A stretch of DNA of 64,000 nucleotides from Leuctra nigra. Its lineage: Eukaryota > Arthropoda > Insecta > Plecoptera > Leuctridae. The stretch spans positions 23,591,705 through 23,655,704 of the forward strand of contig OW203769.1 of NCBI GenBank assembly GCA_934045905.1, given 5' to 3'. The notes under the pieces are model-generated. The model was not told the DNA's origin, did not search any database, and saw nothing but the letters and a program-made list of their open reading frames with translations. The translations under genes and the position numbers were made by a program. Below are positions 22,240 to 34,687 of the stretch, in pieces (position 1 is the first letter of the stretch; each line of letters opens with the position of its first letter).

Positions 22240-22846
22240 TCCTTCCGTGTTTTGACCCGGAACGACCCAAAAGCCTTACAATATATATGTGTAAAAAATA
22301 ATCCACTATAAAATTTGATCTGTCGATGAATTTGCGTACTTGAATGAACGTGACTGTGTGCGTACAGCCTCTATATTAGCAACTAGCACTCTCACTTTCA
22401 TTGCAAACAATAGTCTGTATGCACACAGTCTGCCGCTTAATTGCAACCTATTGCAAAATCAAATAGCATTCCTACGATCACTCAGCTAGTGTAGTTATTG
22501 TCGAAATTGCGTTTCTTCTTTAAAATGACAAATTTATAACTTCAGATCATTTAATAATTGTTCTATTATCGTCGAGGGGCCTTTTAGGATTCAATCTGGA
22601 TGATTTACAAAATATTACCTGTGAAAAATCCTTGATCTGAAAATTTATTTTTGTTTACGCTCAGGTTTTGCTATCGGTCTTCTTGGTTGGGTGTTGGCGG
22701 CCAATTGTCAGGTCAGGCACATGCATTGATTTTAATCCACAATTCCATGGAAAATATGCATGACAATTCATATTGTGTTTTCAACTTTGTACAATGGATA
22801 CTGAATATGATTCACTGATCTAATAATATCACCGTACATCACAAAA

Positions 22847-22985
22847 GGGGGGCGATTCTAAATTCCCGTGTCGTCTCGTTTCACGTGATACGGGCTCACT
22901 GCACACTGGAGTGCTATCTATTTAACATGGTAGTGACGCCGTATCAATTGATACGAGACGACAAGGGAATTTAGAATAGCCCCCC
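22847..22985. mobile_element. MITE, ~50-bp terminal inverted repeats
   Basis: Begins GGGGGGCGATTCTAAATTCC and ends GGAATTTAGAATAGCCCCCC. Pairing continues through TGTCGTCTCG and GATACGG for about 50 bp with few mismatches. Total 139 bp, non-coding. No clear target-site duplication. Confidence 0.8.
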
Positions 22986-23517
22986 AGGTCTTGATTACTT
23001 AGTTACTCCTGATTCGAGCTACTAAAAATCTTCCAAACATAAAATAAAATATCTTAAAATTTGTATAAAAGTAGATACTTTGATTGGATAGTAACTATAC
23101 CCAGTCATAATGACTCTTATTTTAGACAACAGTTGAGGTGATTGACTGTTTACTTTAACATTGAATTTTTTAACCACCCTTAAATCAAACCCCTCGAGAA
23201 AAGTTCTGCAGCTAACAAGTACCAAGGTAGGTGCCTAAGTAACATTTTCCCGTTAAACTATTTATATAAAAATATTTCAATTGTATGTGAAAAATACATT
23301 TTGTGGGTGCAGCTGGGGTTGCGTAATTATTAATTGGATGTACAGAAAACTACTAAATAATTATTGTTTTGATGTTAAATATGCACCACTAATTGCATAT
23401 TGTGGAATATTTTCAAATTATTACACCATACATAAAGAAAATTCGAAGAGGATTCACGTTTTGAATTTTTCCCATTTTTCCCAGAGAGACTGGGGTGTTT
23501 GGGGGTTAGTGTGACGA

Positions 23518-23760
23518 CCTCCCTCCACCTGTTATCAGTCTCTCGACGGCGCGGGTTGTGGAGGCTCGTGCTGTGAATGTCACACCGTTCTTCAGATGGG
23601 ACGTTAAGCCGTTGGCCCCCTTGGTATGTTTCGTCAGGAGTTAGGCTACATGCCGGTAACGGGTTTCCTCTCCTCCCTTCTCTATAACATTCTCACTAGT
23701 GGAGCCTCGGCTCTTTTGAGAATATAGAAAATAATAATAATAATAAAGATAAAGATGGTG
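23518..23760 (+). repeat. Interspersed repeat (family 2) ending in AAT repeats
   Basis: Contains TGTTATCAGTCTCTCGACGG, CACACCGTTCTTCAGATGGG, ACGTTAAGCC and GGAGCCTCGGCTCTTTTGAG, and ends in (AAT)n. A diverged partial copy is at 58555-58700 on the minus strand. The ACGTTAAGCC motif is shared with family 1. No pol III boxes were recognised, so SINE is a guess. Confidence 0.55.
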
Positions 23761-23852
23761 TGAGTAACTTTGATCAGTGAACTTAAATATATCAGGCATG
23801 GATTCTTCAGAGGTTAATTGAAAATTGTATTCAGTTTGTACAAAATACTATT

Positions 23853-23858
23853 TTTATT
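23853..23858 (-). terminator. Polyadenylation signal of gene A
   Basis: AATAAA on the minus strand about 110 nt past the stop codon. Confidence 0.5.
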
Positions 23859-23966
23859 ATTAATAAAAACACGTGGACATTTGAAAAATGGAAAATAAGA
23901 AGTAATCACAAAACGAATAAATAATCAACGAAATAATTGTCATGCAGAAGTCATTTTAACGGATGT

Positions 23967-26420
23967 TCAGTAGTTATATCCTGATTGCTGGCTGAAGCCG
24001 GGTCGCTTGGTAGCAGTTTGTTGAGGTGGCAGATATTCCCTCTGCTGTCCTCCTGAAGTCTGTTGCCCTCGACTAGTGCTGCCCCTCGCCTCTTCAGCGG
24101 CGTTCTGCTCAAGCGAGCGCAAGATGGCTTCCGGCGTCGGTGGCGCGACCGGTAAATGCGCGCCCTCAGCACGGAATCCGTTCTCATCGGCAGTCCAGTT
24201 GACCGTGTACTGAACGCCGTCCTCGCCAGTGAACGAGTACGATCCGGAAGCAACATTAGACTCTGTCTCGGGATTACCGGCGTTCTTCAAATAACCGCTC
24301 TCTGATTGTCTGATGCCGTTGGAAGTCTCGTAGCTGTATTGATACGTGCCGTCGCCGTTGTTCTCGTTGCTGTACTTGAGGATCTCGACCGGGGGAGAGT
24401 TTTTGGAGCTCTGTTGGCTCTGGAATCCGCTCTGTTGGCTCTGGAATCCTCCTTGCTGACTCTGCTGAGGACGGCTGCTCTGGTAAGGAGCTTGAATCGA
24501 TCCGGCCGAGCCACCGGAGTGGGAAGCACCAGCTGGGGGGAGGTAGGTGTTCTCGAGACGGCCGGCAGTGGCAGCACCGATCAGGGCGAGGACCAGTAAC
24601 TAAAAGCATCAGGTTAGCTTCATTTAGAATACATGGAGACTGTAAACGGCGTGGCTCTCATCCATGAACATTGTGTGAACATCTAAAAGGACACCCAAAC
24701 TACCTACTTTATAGGCACATATACACACATACTATTTATGAAAAGATTAATATAATTTGTTATATATTTTATTGAAGCTCTGCGTTTAAAAATTTTACAT
24801 TACAAAAGTAGGTATAATTAAAACCCAGTAGATTATCTTCGTAATTAAAAAAAAAGTAGGTATAGTTATATAGTACCTAAGCGCATGATTTTTAAAACAG
24901 ATATTTTTCATGTGCATCTCCGTCATGTAGCATAATAGCATGTGCATGAAGCTTTGATATCTCAAAACGTTTAATGTCCTACAAGTTAAAATTTTTATCA
25001 GAAGTTTTTTTTGCATATTATAAACGTGTCCATAGGTATGTCGTAACTTCTTTGGGAAATATCTATCGTTCAATAAATTATTAATTATAATTTTGCACAA
25101 ATTTTGAGTATGTGTGTTTGGATATTTTGCCACTCACAAAAAATCTATAAAATTTTGTTCCAAAATTTAAAAAAATGTGATTTCTGATGCATTAGTTAAT
25201 TAAGCAATCGTGAGCGTGTTACTGCTGGACTAATATGATTCTTTCTTTGGGAGTTTTTGCGTACACTGCACAGATAACACCGTTCAACCAATCAATCTGA
25301 AGTTTTTGGTTTTTGAGTAAGACCCTGTAATAATTGAAACTAGAACCGTTTGACCGATCAAATTAAAATTTTGAATTGTCTTTGGGAGACAAGGACGGTG
25401 AATAGCTCACCTTGATTGGGACCAACATTTTAGGCGTATTTGACAATCGGTCAAATTTGTGAAGAACTTCAAGAATAATTGAAATTTTTATGTTGTTTTA
25501 TAAATGTTTTTAAATATTTGTGAAATATAATTCAAAGATATATCAAATAAGTATCACTGCTGATTTGACTCCTAACATTTGATTCCAGGTTTTTACAATC
25601 TGTGTAGAGCAGCAACTTACACATATATTTCACATGAAATACGATGCCTCGCTGAGTAAATGCGTTATTCAGAGCGTTTTCTTGTATTTTTATTTGCCAT
25701 TTCAATGTTTATTTAATAAATACCTAATAATATTTACGACTTTTATCTCTCTGTTGTTGTATTTTGTTTTAAACAAGAAAAATGTGTTTAAGAAGAATAA
25801 AAAAACATTCTTACGTCCCGTTCAAACACCCTTTTCAGGGCCAACATAAAGTTATCAGTGATCAGTAATCAGATTAAAGTATTAAAGTAATCGAGTAATA
25901 GATTAAAGTAATCAGATAAAGTTATCAGATTTCTAAAGGAAACTAATCTCTATGACGAAATTTATAAGAAAATTAAAATTATGATATTAAAAGTTAACAT
26001 TAAAAATATAATATAAATTTTTGAATTTACAATTTTGACAAATAAATTGAAAAAATTGCGCTAATAGTAATAACCAAGTCGTTAAGCGCTAAAAAAATTC
26101 CTTTTGTTCCCATTTTAAATTTTGGACACATCAAAATTGGTGCAGCAAATTATTTTAAATTTTGAGCACATAGATTTTTCCATATTTCTTTTCATCGTAA
26201 CATTTCACATTTACTCTTAGTATTATGCTTATTTCTTTTATTATTTTATAGTTGATAATATAACAAAGAGCTACAAATTCCAAGTGATCTAACCTATATC
26301 GCATTTTCAATCATTATTAATACATTATTAAAACAATGAATATGATAAAAATTAAAATGTAATCTAATAAATTTGATTGTTTGTTATTATATTTTAAATT
26401 TAGGTACTTACCAACTTCAT
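23967..26420 (-). CDS. RR-1 cuticle protein A, two exons
   Basis: Exon 1 is 26420-26412 (M K L, donor GTAAGTA). Exon 2 is 24599-23967 (acceptor CTTTTAG). Phase 0; 213 aa. The signal peptide is MKLLLVLALIGAATAG. Then come RLENTYLPPAGASHSGG, two copies of the 7-residue unit GGFQSQQ/SGFQSQQ, and the chitin-binding region from YSYETSNGIRQSESGYLKNA through [39 protein letters not shown]. The tail EAILRSLEQNAAEEARGSTS and a Gln-rich end close with SGYNY-stop. A secreted structural cuticle protein. It is a close paralogue of gene B at 41688-44979, which is inverted relative to it. The intron of about 1.8 kb contains a LINE 3' end. The intron that precedes YET in the 125-aa gene is absent here. Confidence 0.9.
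25885..26097 (+). repeat. LINE 3' end with poly(A), in gene A intron
   Basis: TTATCAGATTTCTAAAGGAA through GACGAAATTTAT, then the UTR ending ATAACCAAGTCGTTAAGCGC and an A run. The stop codon of the other copies is mutated (TAG to TAT). The 5' flank is a stutter of AGTAATCAGATTAAAGT-like repeats. Confidence 0.65.
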
Positions 26421-26506
26421 TTTCTTGTGTATATTTCAGACTTCACTATAAGATACGATGATATGTGATTGAGTGAAGTGACTATTTCATGGTACCAGTA
26501 TTTATA
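26421..26506 (-). promoter_or_regulatory. TATA/Inr core promoter of gene A
   Basis: TATAAATAC starts at 26506 on the minus strand. A TCACTC initiator has its A near 26474 and lies 32-33 nt downstream. The 5' UTR runs to AAAATGAAG. An ATG between TATA and initiator (near 26490) would be outside the transcript. Confidence 0.65.
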
Positions 26507-27950
26507 CTTATGATTTTGTGATCCCACTCTATATGAAATGAGATCACTTTTGTCGGCAAAAACAGATCGTCTTCCAAGGTGTAAGGAGACAGATGTGAAG
26601 GAGTGGGGGAAGATGATACCATTTACTCATTTGGTTTAGTATTCTACGAACGAATCGGTGGCTAATTTATGATTTAACCGTGGTATTTATTTTGATCATT
26701 ATGGTCATTGTAACCTAGATTGGCGGTCCTGTATTTGGTGGGAGGTTGCTATTTACATTTGGACATTTATAGATCTTCACATCAAGTATGTGAAATGTAT
26801 TGAAATACTTCGAAGCAGTTCTAGTCTTTTTCAAATATAATGCAACCTTCAAAATTAAAAGCATATTTAAATTGTAATTTATACATTTCCTGTAATAAAT
26901 ATTTTTATTTGGTAAAATATGTTTTGATAATTCCGTTGCACTGATCTGTATTTGGATACAATATAAAAGTAGATATATTATAATCTTTGGCACATCTCAC
27001 TATTATATTAATTTTTATTAACAAAATCATATAATAAACTACATGCATAACATTTGGATATATAATAAATGCATCTCTGCACAGTTTATAGGAAATAGGA
27101 AATATCTAAGAGCAAACCTGAAAATGTATGTTCAAATAAATAAATAATTTAATATTAGGTATTAATTTAGGGAAACCTGTTTTTCGCGCGCGCAAAATAC
27201 GCAACATTTTCAGAATGTTGAGATATCATATTTTGAACAACTTATGTCCATGAATCACATCATAACCTATCATAATCTGATCGCGACATAACACCGAAAT
27301 TTAATGATTTTTTGCAATATTTATACTAATTTTCATCAATTTTGAAGACAAAATATCATTTTTAACACGAAAATAAAATATATTTCAAACCAAGAGCCAA
27401 TGACAGTGACAGCTAGCAACTTGTCTGGCTTACAGCAATCATACCAACCTTGAAAATATTGTCAAATAGCATTTTCCCGCCGAATATTTAAACACATTAT
27501 TTAATTTACTTCAACATAGGAGAAATAAATTTGCAGACGTGCAAATTGCCAATTGTAAAGCTGGAATTTGGAAGGATTATTGAAAAAAGAGTGAAATAAA
27601 TTACAAGTGTAGCAGGAAATGCATTTATAGGCAGAAAATGCCAGAAGTAATGATGATTTGTAATTTTGAAAAATTTAAAAAATTTAAATTTTGGCAATTT
27701 TTACACGAAATTTTTATAACACCATAAAACGCAAAATTTCATTATCTTAAATATATTTTGGATTTTATAAAACCATTTTCAGGTGTCTAAATGCGTTCTG
27801 CCTGGCAAATAGGCTCTTAATAATCTGCCCTTGAATGGTTTGAAGGAATTTTTAAAATTGCTAATTTTTATTATAATTTGTAGCACCTTTACCCGAAATT
27901 ATTTTTTGAGAGGTTCGAATAAACAAATAAATAAATTATTATAATAATAA
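26507..27950. other. No gene recognised
   Basis: AT-rich intergenic DNA. Short open frames (for example 26715-26993 and 27506-27697, minus) are low-complexity and not supported. CGCGCGCGCAAAATACGC at 27185 is a small GC island of unknown meaning. Confidence 0.35.
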
Positions 27951-27954
27951 TCTT

Positions 27955-28445
27955 TATTATCCTTTTCCAAAATACAATGGGTAAAGGATACAATGGGTAC
28001 AATGGGAAAATACAATGGGAGGTAGGAAAACCTACCCACACAAATGCAAGAGCCTATTTAACTAATTATTGAAACCGGCTGGCCGGGCCTGACGTTTCTT
28101 CAACTTCTGCGTTAGCTTCATCTTCTTCCACTTCCTCTTCCTCTTCTTCCACTTCATCTTCTTCTCTATCTACCAATGCCCGCCACAAGTCTCTATTTAA
28201 CTACCATTCATCTTTATTCACCATCTCCCATTGCTCGCCTCTCACTTCGACATCTTCTTCAACTAAACCACGCAACCTCGCTCTCGGTCTCCCTCTTTGC
28301 CTCTTTCCCTGCTCCAACTTTTCAAACTCTTTCCGAGGTATTCTCTTCAAGTCCATCCTTTTCAAATTCCCAAACCATTTCAAACGCCCTCTACCAATCT
28401 TAAAGCACAATCTTTCTACTCCCAATTCCTTTCTTATCTTAGTAC
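27955..28445 (-). pseudogene. LINE ORF2 C-terminal fragment
   Basis: The minus frame reads RLKWFGNLKRMD, RIPRKEFEKLEQGKRQRGRP and EEDVEVRGEQWE. This matches the C-terminus of the element at 36485-37900 (RLRWFGHMKRMG, RIPRREFEKGRQVKKKKAGR, EEDVAERGEDWR). An acidic Glu-rich stretch follows, as in that copy. The 3' side has ACAATGGG-type short repeats at 27970-28020. A truncated dead copy. Confidence 0.75.
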
Positions 28446-28449
28446 TTCT

Positions 28450-29269
28450 ATCTTAGTAAATAAATATGTAAATAAATTAATACATAAATAAAAGAATATA
28501 AAATAATTATATTCGATAGAAAATAAAATCAAACCAGTTATAACACTATAAGACAACACTCTAAATTATTTGGATGTGCAGATGAAGTAGGACTAAAATA
28601 TGTGGAAAAGGTAAAGATAATCCAAGAAAAGAAGGCGGCTGTGAATATTATGGTTTGAAGAAACCATAAAGTTTAAAAAATGAAAGACACGAAACCTTTC
28701 TTCAAATCATCCATATCGGAAGCTTCAGGGAATCACACGAATGACAAACTATACCAGTGAGTTACGCACTGAGCAACCCGTAGATTGACAGTCTTCGAGA
28801 GATTATTTTTGATCTGCCGCAAAATAGGTAATAGGTAAATAGGTACAGCTTGTGTTGGCAAAGTGAAAAATTTTCATTGAAAATTTTCAGTGAACTTTTT
28901 TTTGTGAGATCGTCAGTAATGAAGTTAGAGGTACGCATCATCATTTCTACATTCATTCTTTCTAGCTTCTCTTCTAGATTGTTTAATGACAATCTTTCGG
29001 TGCACAACCTTTGGAATTCATTACTTATTCAAATATTCATTGATCAAGATATGTATTATCTGTATGTACTTACTACTTAATCCTAGGTAGGGTCAAATCA
29101 ACAATCTTCTCATCAGAAATGAAAATTAACTATTTTCTTTTTTCAACTATTATTTTTAAATTTTCAATAATTAACACAAGACATAAACACATAACATATT
29201 TTAATTTAATAAAATATAATTCTGTTTGTCAAATGTCGATATTGAGAATATACCCTTGCACTCATTTAT
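28450..29269. other. No gene recognised
   Basis: AT-rich. No conserved frame, RNA gene or repeat recognised. Confidence 0.35.
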
Positions 29270-30241
29270 GGAGCGCAAAAAAACGCACAATGGGCGAGTC
29301 ATCGTTGTGGCGAAACTACTGCATACATCGAGCTGAAAATTTCACATAATTTAAACAACATACTAAGATTTAATGTGTGAAAGTTTAAAAAACATTACTT
29401 ATTAGTGCGAAAAAAGTCACAGCTGCTAGAATTTGGTTGTCGAAAAATCGATTATACGAAGCTCAAATAGCCCACGTTAAACCGTCCAACGGCAGGGACG
29501 CTATTTCTTCATAACTGCAATGAAATCAATCTGAAAATTTTAAATTTTAAACATAAATCAATTATGTACAAATTTCAATACATTGGAATCAATGGAACAC
29601 GGAAGTTATGTCGACACGGGAGTTCAAGATGAGCCTAAAAGCAGAAAAGCGTTTATAAGTTTTATTACGCACAATAATTCTTTGTCTTTGTTAATCAGGT
29701 TATTATTGTATTTTCTCTCTTTTCTTGTAAATTGTCTAAACATGTATTTTTTGTATCCACTAATTTTCTTTAATTAGTAATCCACAGAAAAGTCGTTTGG
29801 CTTTGTGGAAAACGGAATGTATGTATTTTTGTGTGTTTACAATAATAAATAAATAAAATAAAAATAAAATAAAATTTCAAAAAGTGTAATTATCTCACGC
29901 TAATTCTGCTTTTAATCTCAACTTCAAGGTACCATAACTTTTGTTCAATTCATTAAAATATATTGAAATTTTTACACCAATGATGGCAATATGTTTTGCA
30001 TCAAATTTTTTATTAACAGCGTCCCAAACAATGCACGTTTTCTGGACGCGCCCTATTTGAGCTCCGTATAATCGATTTTTCGACAACCACGTTAGAACTG
30101 CTGTAACTTTTTTCACACAGAAGTAATGTTTTTGAAACTTTCACACATTAAACCTTAGTATGTTGTTTACATTATTTGAAATTTTCAGCCCGATGTATGT
30201 AGTAGTTTCTATTTGAATTGCGTTTTTATTGCGCCACCCGG
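29270..30241. mobile_element. Foldback element, ~245-bp inverted arms
   Basis: The left arm (29270-29515) and right arm (29995-30241) are inverted copies. Shared blocks include GGTTGTCGAAAAATCGATTA, AACAACATACTAAG and TTTAATGTGTGAAAGTTT. The ends are GGAGCGCAAAAAAACGC on the left and GCGTTTTTATTGCGCC on the right. The ~480-bp spacer has no coding content. Some pairs differ, so the arms are not an assembly duplicate. Confidence 0.75.
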
Positions 30242-30744
30242 TATAACTACTATTTTTTATTATCGATTACCCATTATATATAAATTATTATTGTATGCAT
30301 TTCTACCTCAAATTCTTAATTTCATGAATATATGGATGTATTCATTGAGTTCCAAGTCAAATCTACTTAGAATCGTCTTCACATTTCTTATACATCTTTT
30401 TCGCCACGAAAACAGCGCTTAAAAAGCGTTTTCAAGTATTTTCAGAATTCTCAAAACTTTCTTGAAAATTTGCATGCAAATTTTCAAGAGTTTTGTATCA
30501 TGAAAATTGCCAACTCTAGGTAAAACTCTAGGTATTATATTTTAATTATTTTAAAGTTAACAGATAATTATAACAATTTTTAAAACGATAGGTATTATAA
30601 CCACATTTTATGTTTCATCCAATTCTCCAGAGGGTATCTGTGGTAGCTATCACTTTTTAGTCTCTTTACTTTCCACTATACAATTCTACTTGGGCAATTC
30701 AAATCTGCAGACTTGGATTGGGACAATAAAGTAGGGGAGCAAAT

Positions 30745-31428
30745 GTAATTCCGCTCGATTGGAGTGCCGAAATAGATTTTTTCGTAATTATCTATTGCTT
30801 ACATCATTCTTAGTATTACCAGGCGTGCCTTCAATTTTTTTGGCGGTTATCATGGAAAATATGGCTGAAAACGAGCGAAAAACGTAAATTTGACAAATTA
30901 TTTAATTGTTGGTAGAGGAAAGATTGAAAAATTATGAAATAATTCACTAAAACTAACTCAAATATAGTGACTTAAAAAAAACGCCGTAAACAATTTTTTT
31001 TTAAATTTAAAAAAAATAAAATTTAAAAAATAACTTAATTTTTTTTAAAACGCATATTGTTCAAAATGAAATTGTCTACAAATTTTAATTCTACATATTT
31101 TAGTCTAAGTCCACGCGTTTCATAATAAATTGAGAGCAAAAAATCACAGAAACGTGATTGGTCAATTCCAACAATGAAAAAATAAAATTCGTTCACGGCG
31201 TATTTTTTTTTCAAGTTCCCATATTTGAGTTTGTTTTAGTGAATTATTTCATAATTTTTCAACCTTTCCTCTACCAACAATAAAATAATTTTTAAAATTT
31301 ACGTTTTCCGCCATATTTTCCAAGATGGCCACCAAAAAAATTGAAGGCACGTCAGGTAATATTAAGAATGATGTAAACAATCGATAATTATGAAAAAATC
31401 AATTTCGGCACTCCAATCGAGCGGAAAG
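30745..31428. mobile_element. Foldback element, ~250-bp inverted arms
   Basis: The left arm starts TTCCGCTCGATTGGAGTGCC and the right arm ends GGCACTCCAATCGAGCGGAA. Pairing continues through GAATGATGTAAACAAT-like, CCTTCAATTTTTTTGG-like and AATTATGAAATAATTCACTA blocks to within about 180 bp of the centre. No coding capacity. Confidence 0.85.
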
Positions 31429-31819
31429 CATTTTTTCTACCCTAAACCTGCACTAATATGGCTAGTGTGATAGACTAGACAAATCCAAATCTTGCCAATT
31501 CTTGGTATAGAATCCCAACTAATTTTCCCAACTGCAATTTCCAATTTGTGATGAACAGACACTAGAATCGAAGCAAATGTTCGAAAAAGAGAACACATTT
31601 TCGTTATATTTAATCGCACCTTATATAAAGATAAAATATTAACAAAACAATTGAATGCTAATTGCTGTTTAGGTCGATTGTTATGAAAAAAACCATAAAA
31701 CAATTACCTAACCTCAAATCATGAAAGTGATACATTGAAACAAGATTTCAATTGGAACAATTTGAATCTGGAATATTTGAGTTGCCCAACCTGAATTGCA
31801 TAGTGTAATATCCACTTTA

Positions 31820-32100
31820 GCGGAACAAGTTGGCTGAGTGGTAAAGCTCAGAACTTGTATTCCGGAGGCCCGGGTTCGATTCCCGCGGCCGTCCTTCCTG
31901 ACTGCGGCTTTTCGTGGTATTCCCTCAGTCGAGAGGCACATGCTGGGAAGGTACCCTACTAATAGGCCACGACCGCCTCCTTCCCACCTTCCATCCTTAC
32001 CTAATATTAACCATTATCTCCCAATCATCATCATAATCATTCATCCGTCGCCATTAGCCTCGCTGCAGAACAGTGTGACGTTAAGCCCCAGACCAAAAAA
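31820..32100 (+). repeat. Full-length tRNA-derived SINE (family 1)
   Basis: The 5' head has a pol III A box (TTGGCTGAGTGGT) and a B box (GGGTTCGATTCCCG) at tRNA spacing. The body has CCCTCAGTCGAGAGGCACAT, CCTACTAATAGGCCACGACC and the ATCATCATAATCATTCATCC segment. The 3' end is ACGTTAAGCCCCAGACC plus an A run (32094-32100). This is the best-preserved copy and defines the family in this window. Mobilisation would depend on a partner LINE, which I cannot identify. Confidence 0.85.
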
Positions 32101-32159
32101 TGGTATCTTAAGACGCTGAACCGTTCGAGAAAATTGAGAGATATAAAATGTTCCATAAG

Positions 32160-32540
32160 TGGGTGGTTTACTTTGATAGGATGTTTACATGATCAGTCTG
32201 ATAATATATTAGTAGCACCGTTTTATTTTTGCTTCGTGCCTTTTTAATTAGGCGCTAGTTATTCAACAAAACCGCGTAAAACTACAAAATTTCTGATACG
32301 GTTTTAGAACAAACCCTTGAACCAATTTATCTCAAAATTAATTTTTATACGGCCCTCTGCGAGATAAGAAAAGCCCATGTTTCAACAAAAATCACACAAT
32401 TATTACTATTTATCGAAGCAAAAAATTGAAACTGTTCAGGGTGATAACCCTAAGTCTATCTTTATCAAATCATGATAAAAATTTAAAATAATTTCGCAAC
32501 CCATTCGACTCCAATCGTATCCTTAACAATAAAACATTTA
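32160..32540 (+). repeat. Dispersed repeat, copy of the 38.4-38.85 kb element
   Basis: GATGTTTACATGATCAGTCT, TTAATTAGGCGC and CAAAACCGCGTAAAACTA match the reverse complement of about 38650-38855. It is itself partly palindromic: a GATACG-type block near 32297 faces AATCGTATCC near 32515. Confidence 0.65.
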
Positions 32541-34378
32541 GAATCGACATGGACCTTCAGACTAGTGTTTGGATGACGTAGAGAGATATTACTGTCCAGA
32601 ACAAAGCATTGTTTAGATTATTATAAACATTTTGCTCATCGATAGGAACATTAAGAAGAGACAGGTTTATTTTAGGTGTTGGATACAGATAGGTTGACTC
32701 GGATAAAAAGGCGTATGAAAATAAATTGTTTTTTTTTCTATGTATAAAAATAAAATTATTTTAAAATTTTTGTCTTCAGTTTGTCTTCATTTGTCTTCAG
32801 ATGTCTTCAAAAAAAAATACAGAAAATATACAACCGCATTCCAATTCAGTTAATCAATCAATCTACGACCATCTTCACTCCTACCGGTGATTCAACAACT
32901 TTACGTTATTTAAATTAACCATTAAATTGTTTATATCTGTGTGAATTTGATCCAATAGAACCAGTTGCTTCTTGGTTTGCAATAATTTTATGTCTTTTGA
33001 AAGTAGTTGTCAGACATAACCTTCAAATTATCTTCAGCTAAATGCAATGCGGTATATAATTATAATAAAGATCAGTGATACCTTGCAGTAAATCTGTAAC
33101 ATCTTTAACAATATAATAATTATTGCTAATATGTAGGTAATGCAAGGATGGTGATGCTTTGGTTACATCACTATGGTGACTTAATGTCAAGTGTATGCAT
33201 AGTAAGTAGTTTTGTGTATTGTGAAGTCAATATTAATTAGTCAAATATATGGAGCATCAATTGTGAAAGTACAAGAGCTAGACAGTATTAATGAGTACCA
33301 TTTCTGACAATATCAACGAAATGAGATTAGGTGTAATAAATTCCTTTTGATGAAATGATCTACGTTATACAGATGTTGTCAGATAAATGATAATTATTAT
33401 TTAAGTTTGTAAGTATTTTGAATAATATGATTTTCATTGAAAATGTGGATGGACGACAAGAAAATAATAATTGTATGAACTAACTACACATTATTTATTT
33501 ATTATTGTTAATTGTTATAATAAGGTATAAAAACGGAAAAGTAAATAAGTGGATTTAGATTAAAATTGTTTTTTTAGTGAGAGTCATAACATACACATTT
33601 TTATATTTGAAATACTTCAATTATAATAATACTAACATGTTGGTCTCCAGTCGTTTAATAATCTCGGCATGCCAAGCGTCATAAAAACTTATACAAAACA
33701 ATGAAAATATCATTTTCATTTATTTTACACTCCTACAATTACTTTTCCAATAAAAAAAATTATCCAAATTACTCTGAAACATAATACCTCGTTTTAAGTT
33801 AATTTACCATTTTCAAATCCAATAAGAAAAAAACCAACTTCGTACTAAATTCATAGACCCAAAAAAATAATTGCCCTAATTCCCATTGCGCCTCTTGGTG
33901 ACCATCATACATTGTTTCATGATGCACCTATTACATAGCAATATTAAAAAACCGGTAGTTGAATAACTTAATGAATTGCTTATATGGATTGATCTGGTTC
34001 GGACTTACACTGCAAGACTGTTTAAAGGTCACATAACTCGTCGACAGTAAAAAATGAGTGAAAGTGATGAATCGGTTCATCTTTGTTAATAACCTAGATC
34101 AGGATCTAGGGTGACACTGAAATCAGTACTATTATTGTAATTACTACTTAATGATGGATCAAATCGATTGTCAACCGATAATGATGTACAATTCCGTAAT
34201 ACTATTTAAATACTAATATTGAAAGATAATACATATAATTTTAATGTGTGATTTTTCATTTAGTGAAAATGCGTCACAATTTTAAGCTCCCATAGTTTTT
34301 CTGGTCACGGTGCCTTTTGAGTATTTAAACTTACTTATAAAAATACATGTATATTCAAATTTTCACAGCCACAATTAT
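32541..34378. other. No gene recognised
   Basis: AT-rich. GTCTTCA-type short repeats occur near 32772-32806. No conserved frame or element recognised. Confidence 0.35.
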
Positions 34379-34614
34379 CAATATTCTTTTTAGAAAAAGA
34401 TTGTTTAGACATTATTACGTTTATTGACAACGCTTCGAGTAAAATTTCATAAATGTGCAAAAAAGCTTCTATCAAACTAAAAATTTTTGATTGATTTTGT
34501 TAGTTTGAGAGAAGTTTATTGCACAGTGGGTATCTGAAGAAGAGAATAAAATTGTACTCGAAAGTTGTCAATAAACGTAATAATGTGTAAAAAGTCTTTC
34601 TCTAAAAAGAATAT
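34379..34614. mobile_element. Palindromic MITE
   Basis: The left ATATTCTTTTTAGAAAAAGA is mirrored by TCTTTCTCTAAAAAGAATAT on the right. The blocks ATTATTACGTTTATTGACAA and AAACTAA also pair. About 110-bp arms meet with almost no spacer. Confidence 0.8.
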
Positions 34615-34687
34615 TTATAAAAATATTTACATAAAAATTCACATAAGATTTTTTCCACAACGGCACAAGTCAGAGCACATGGTGAGA

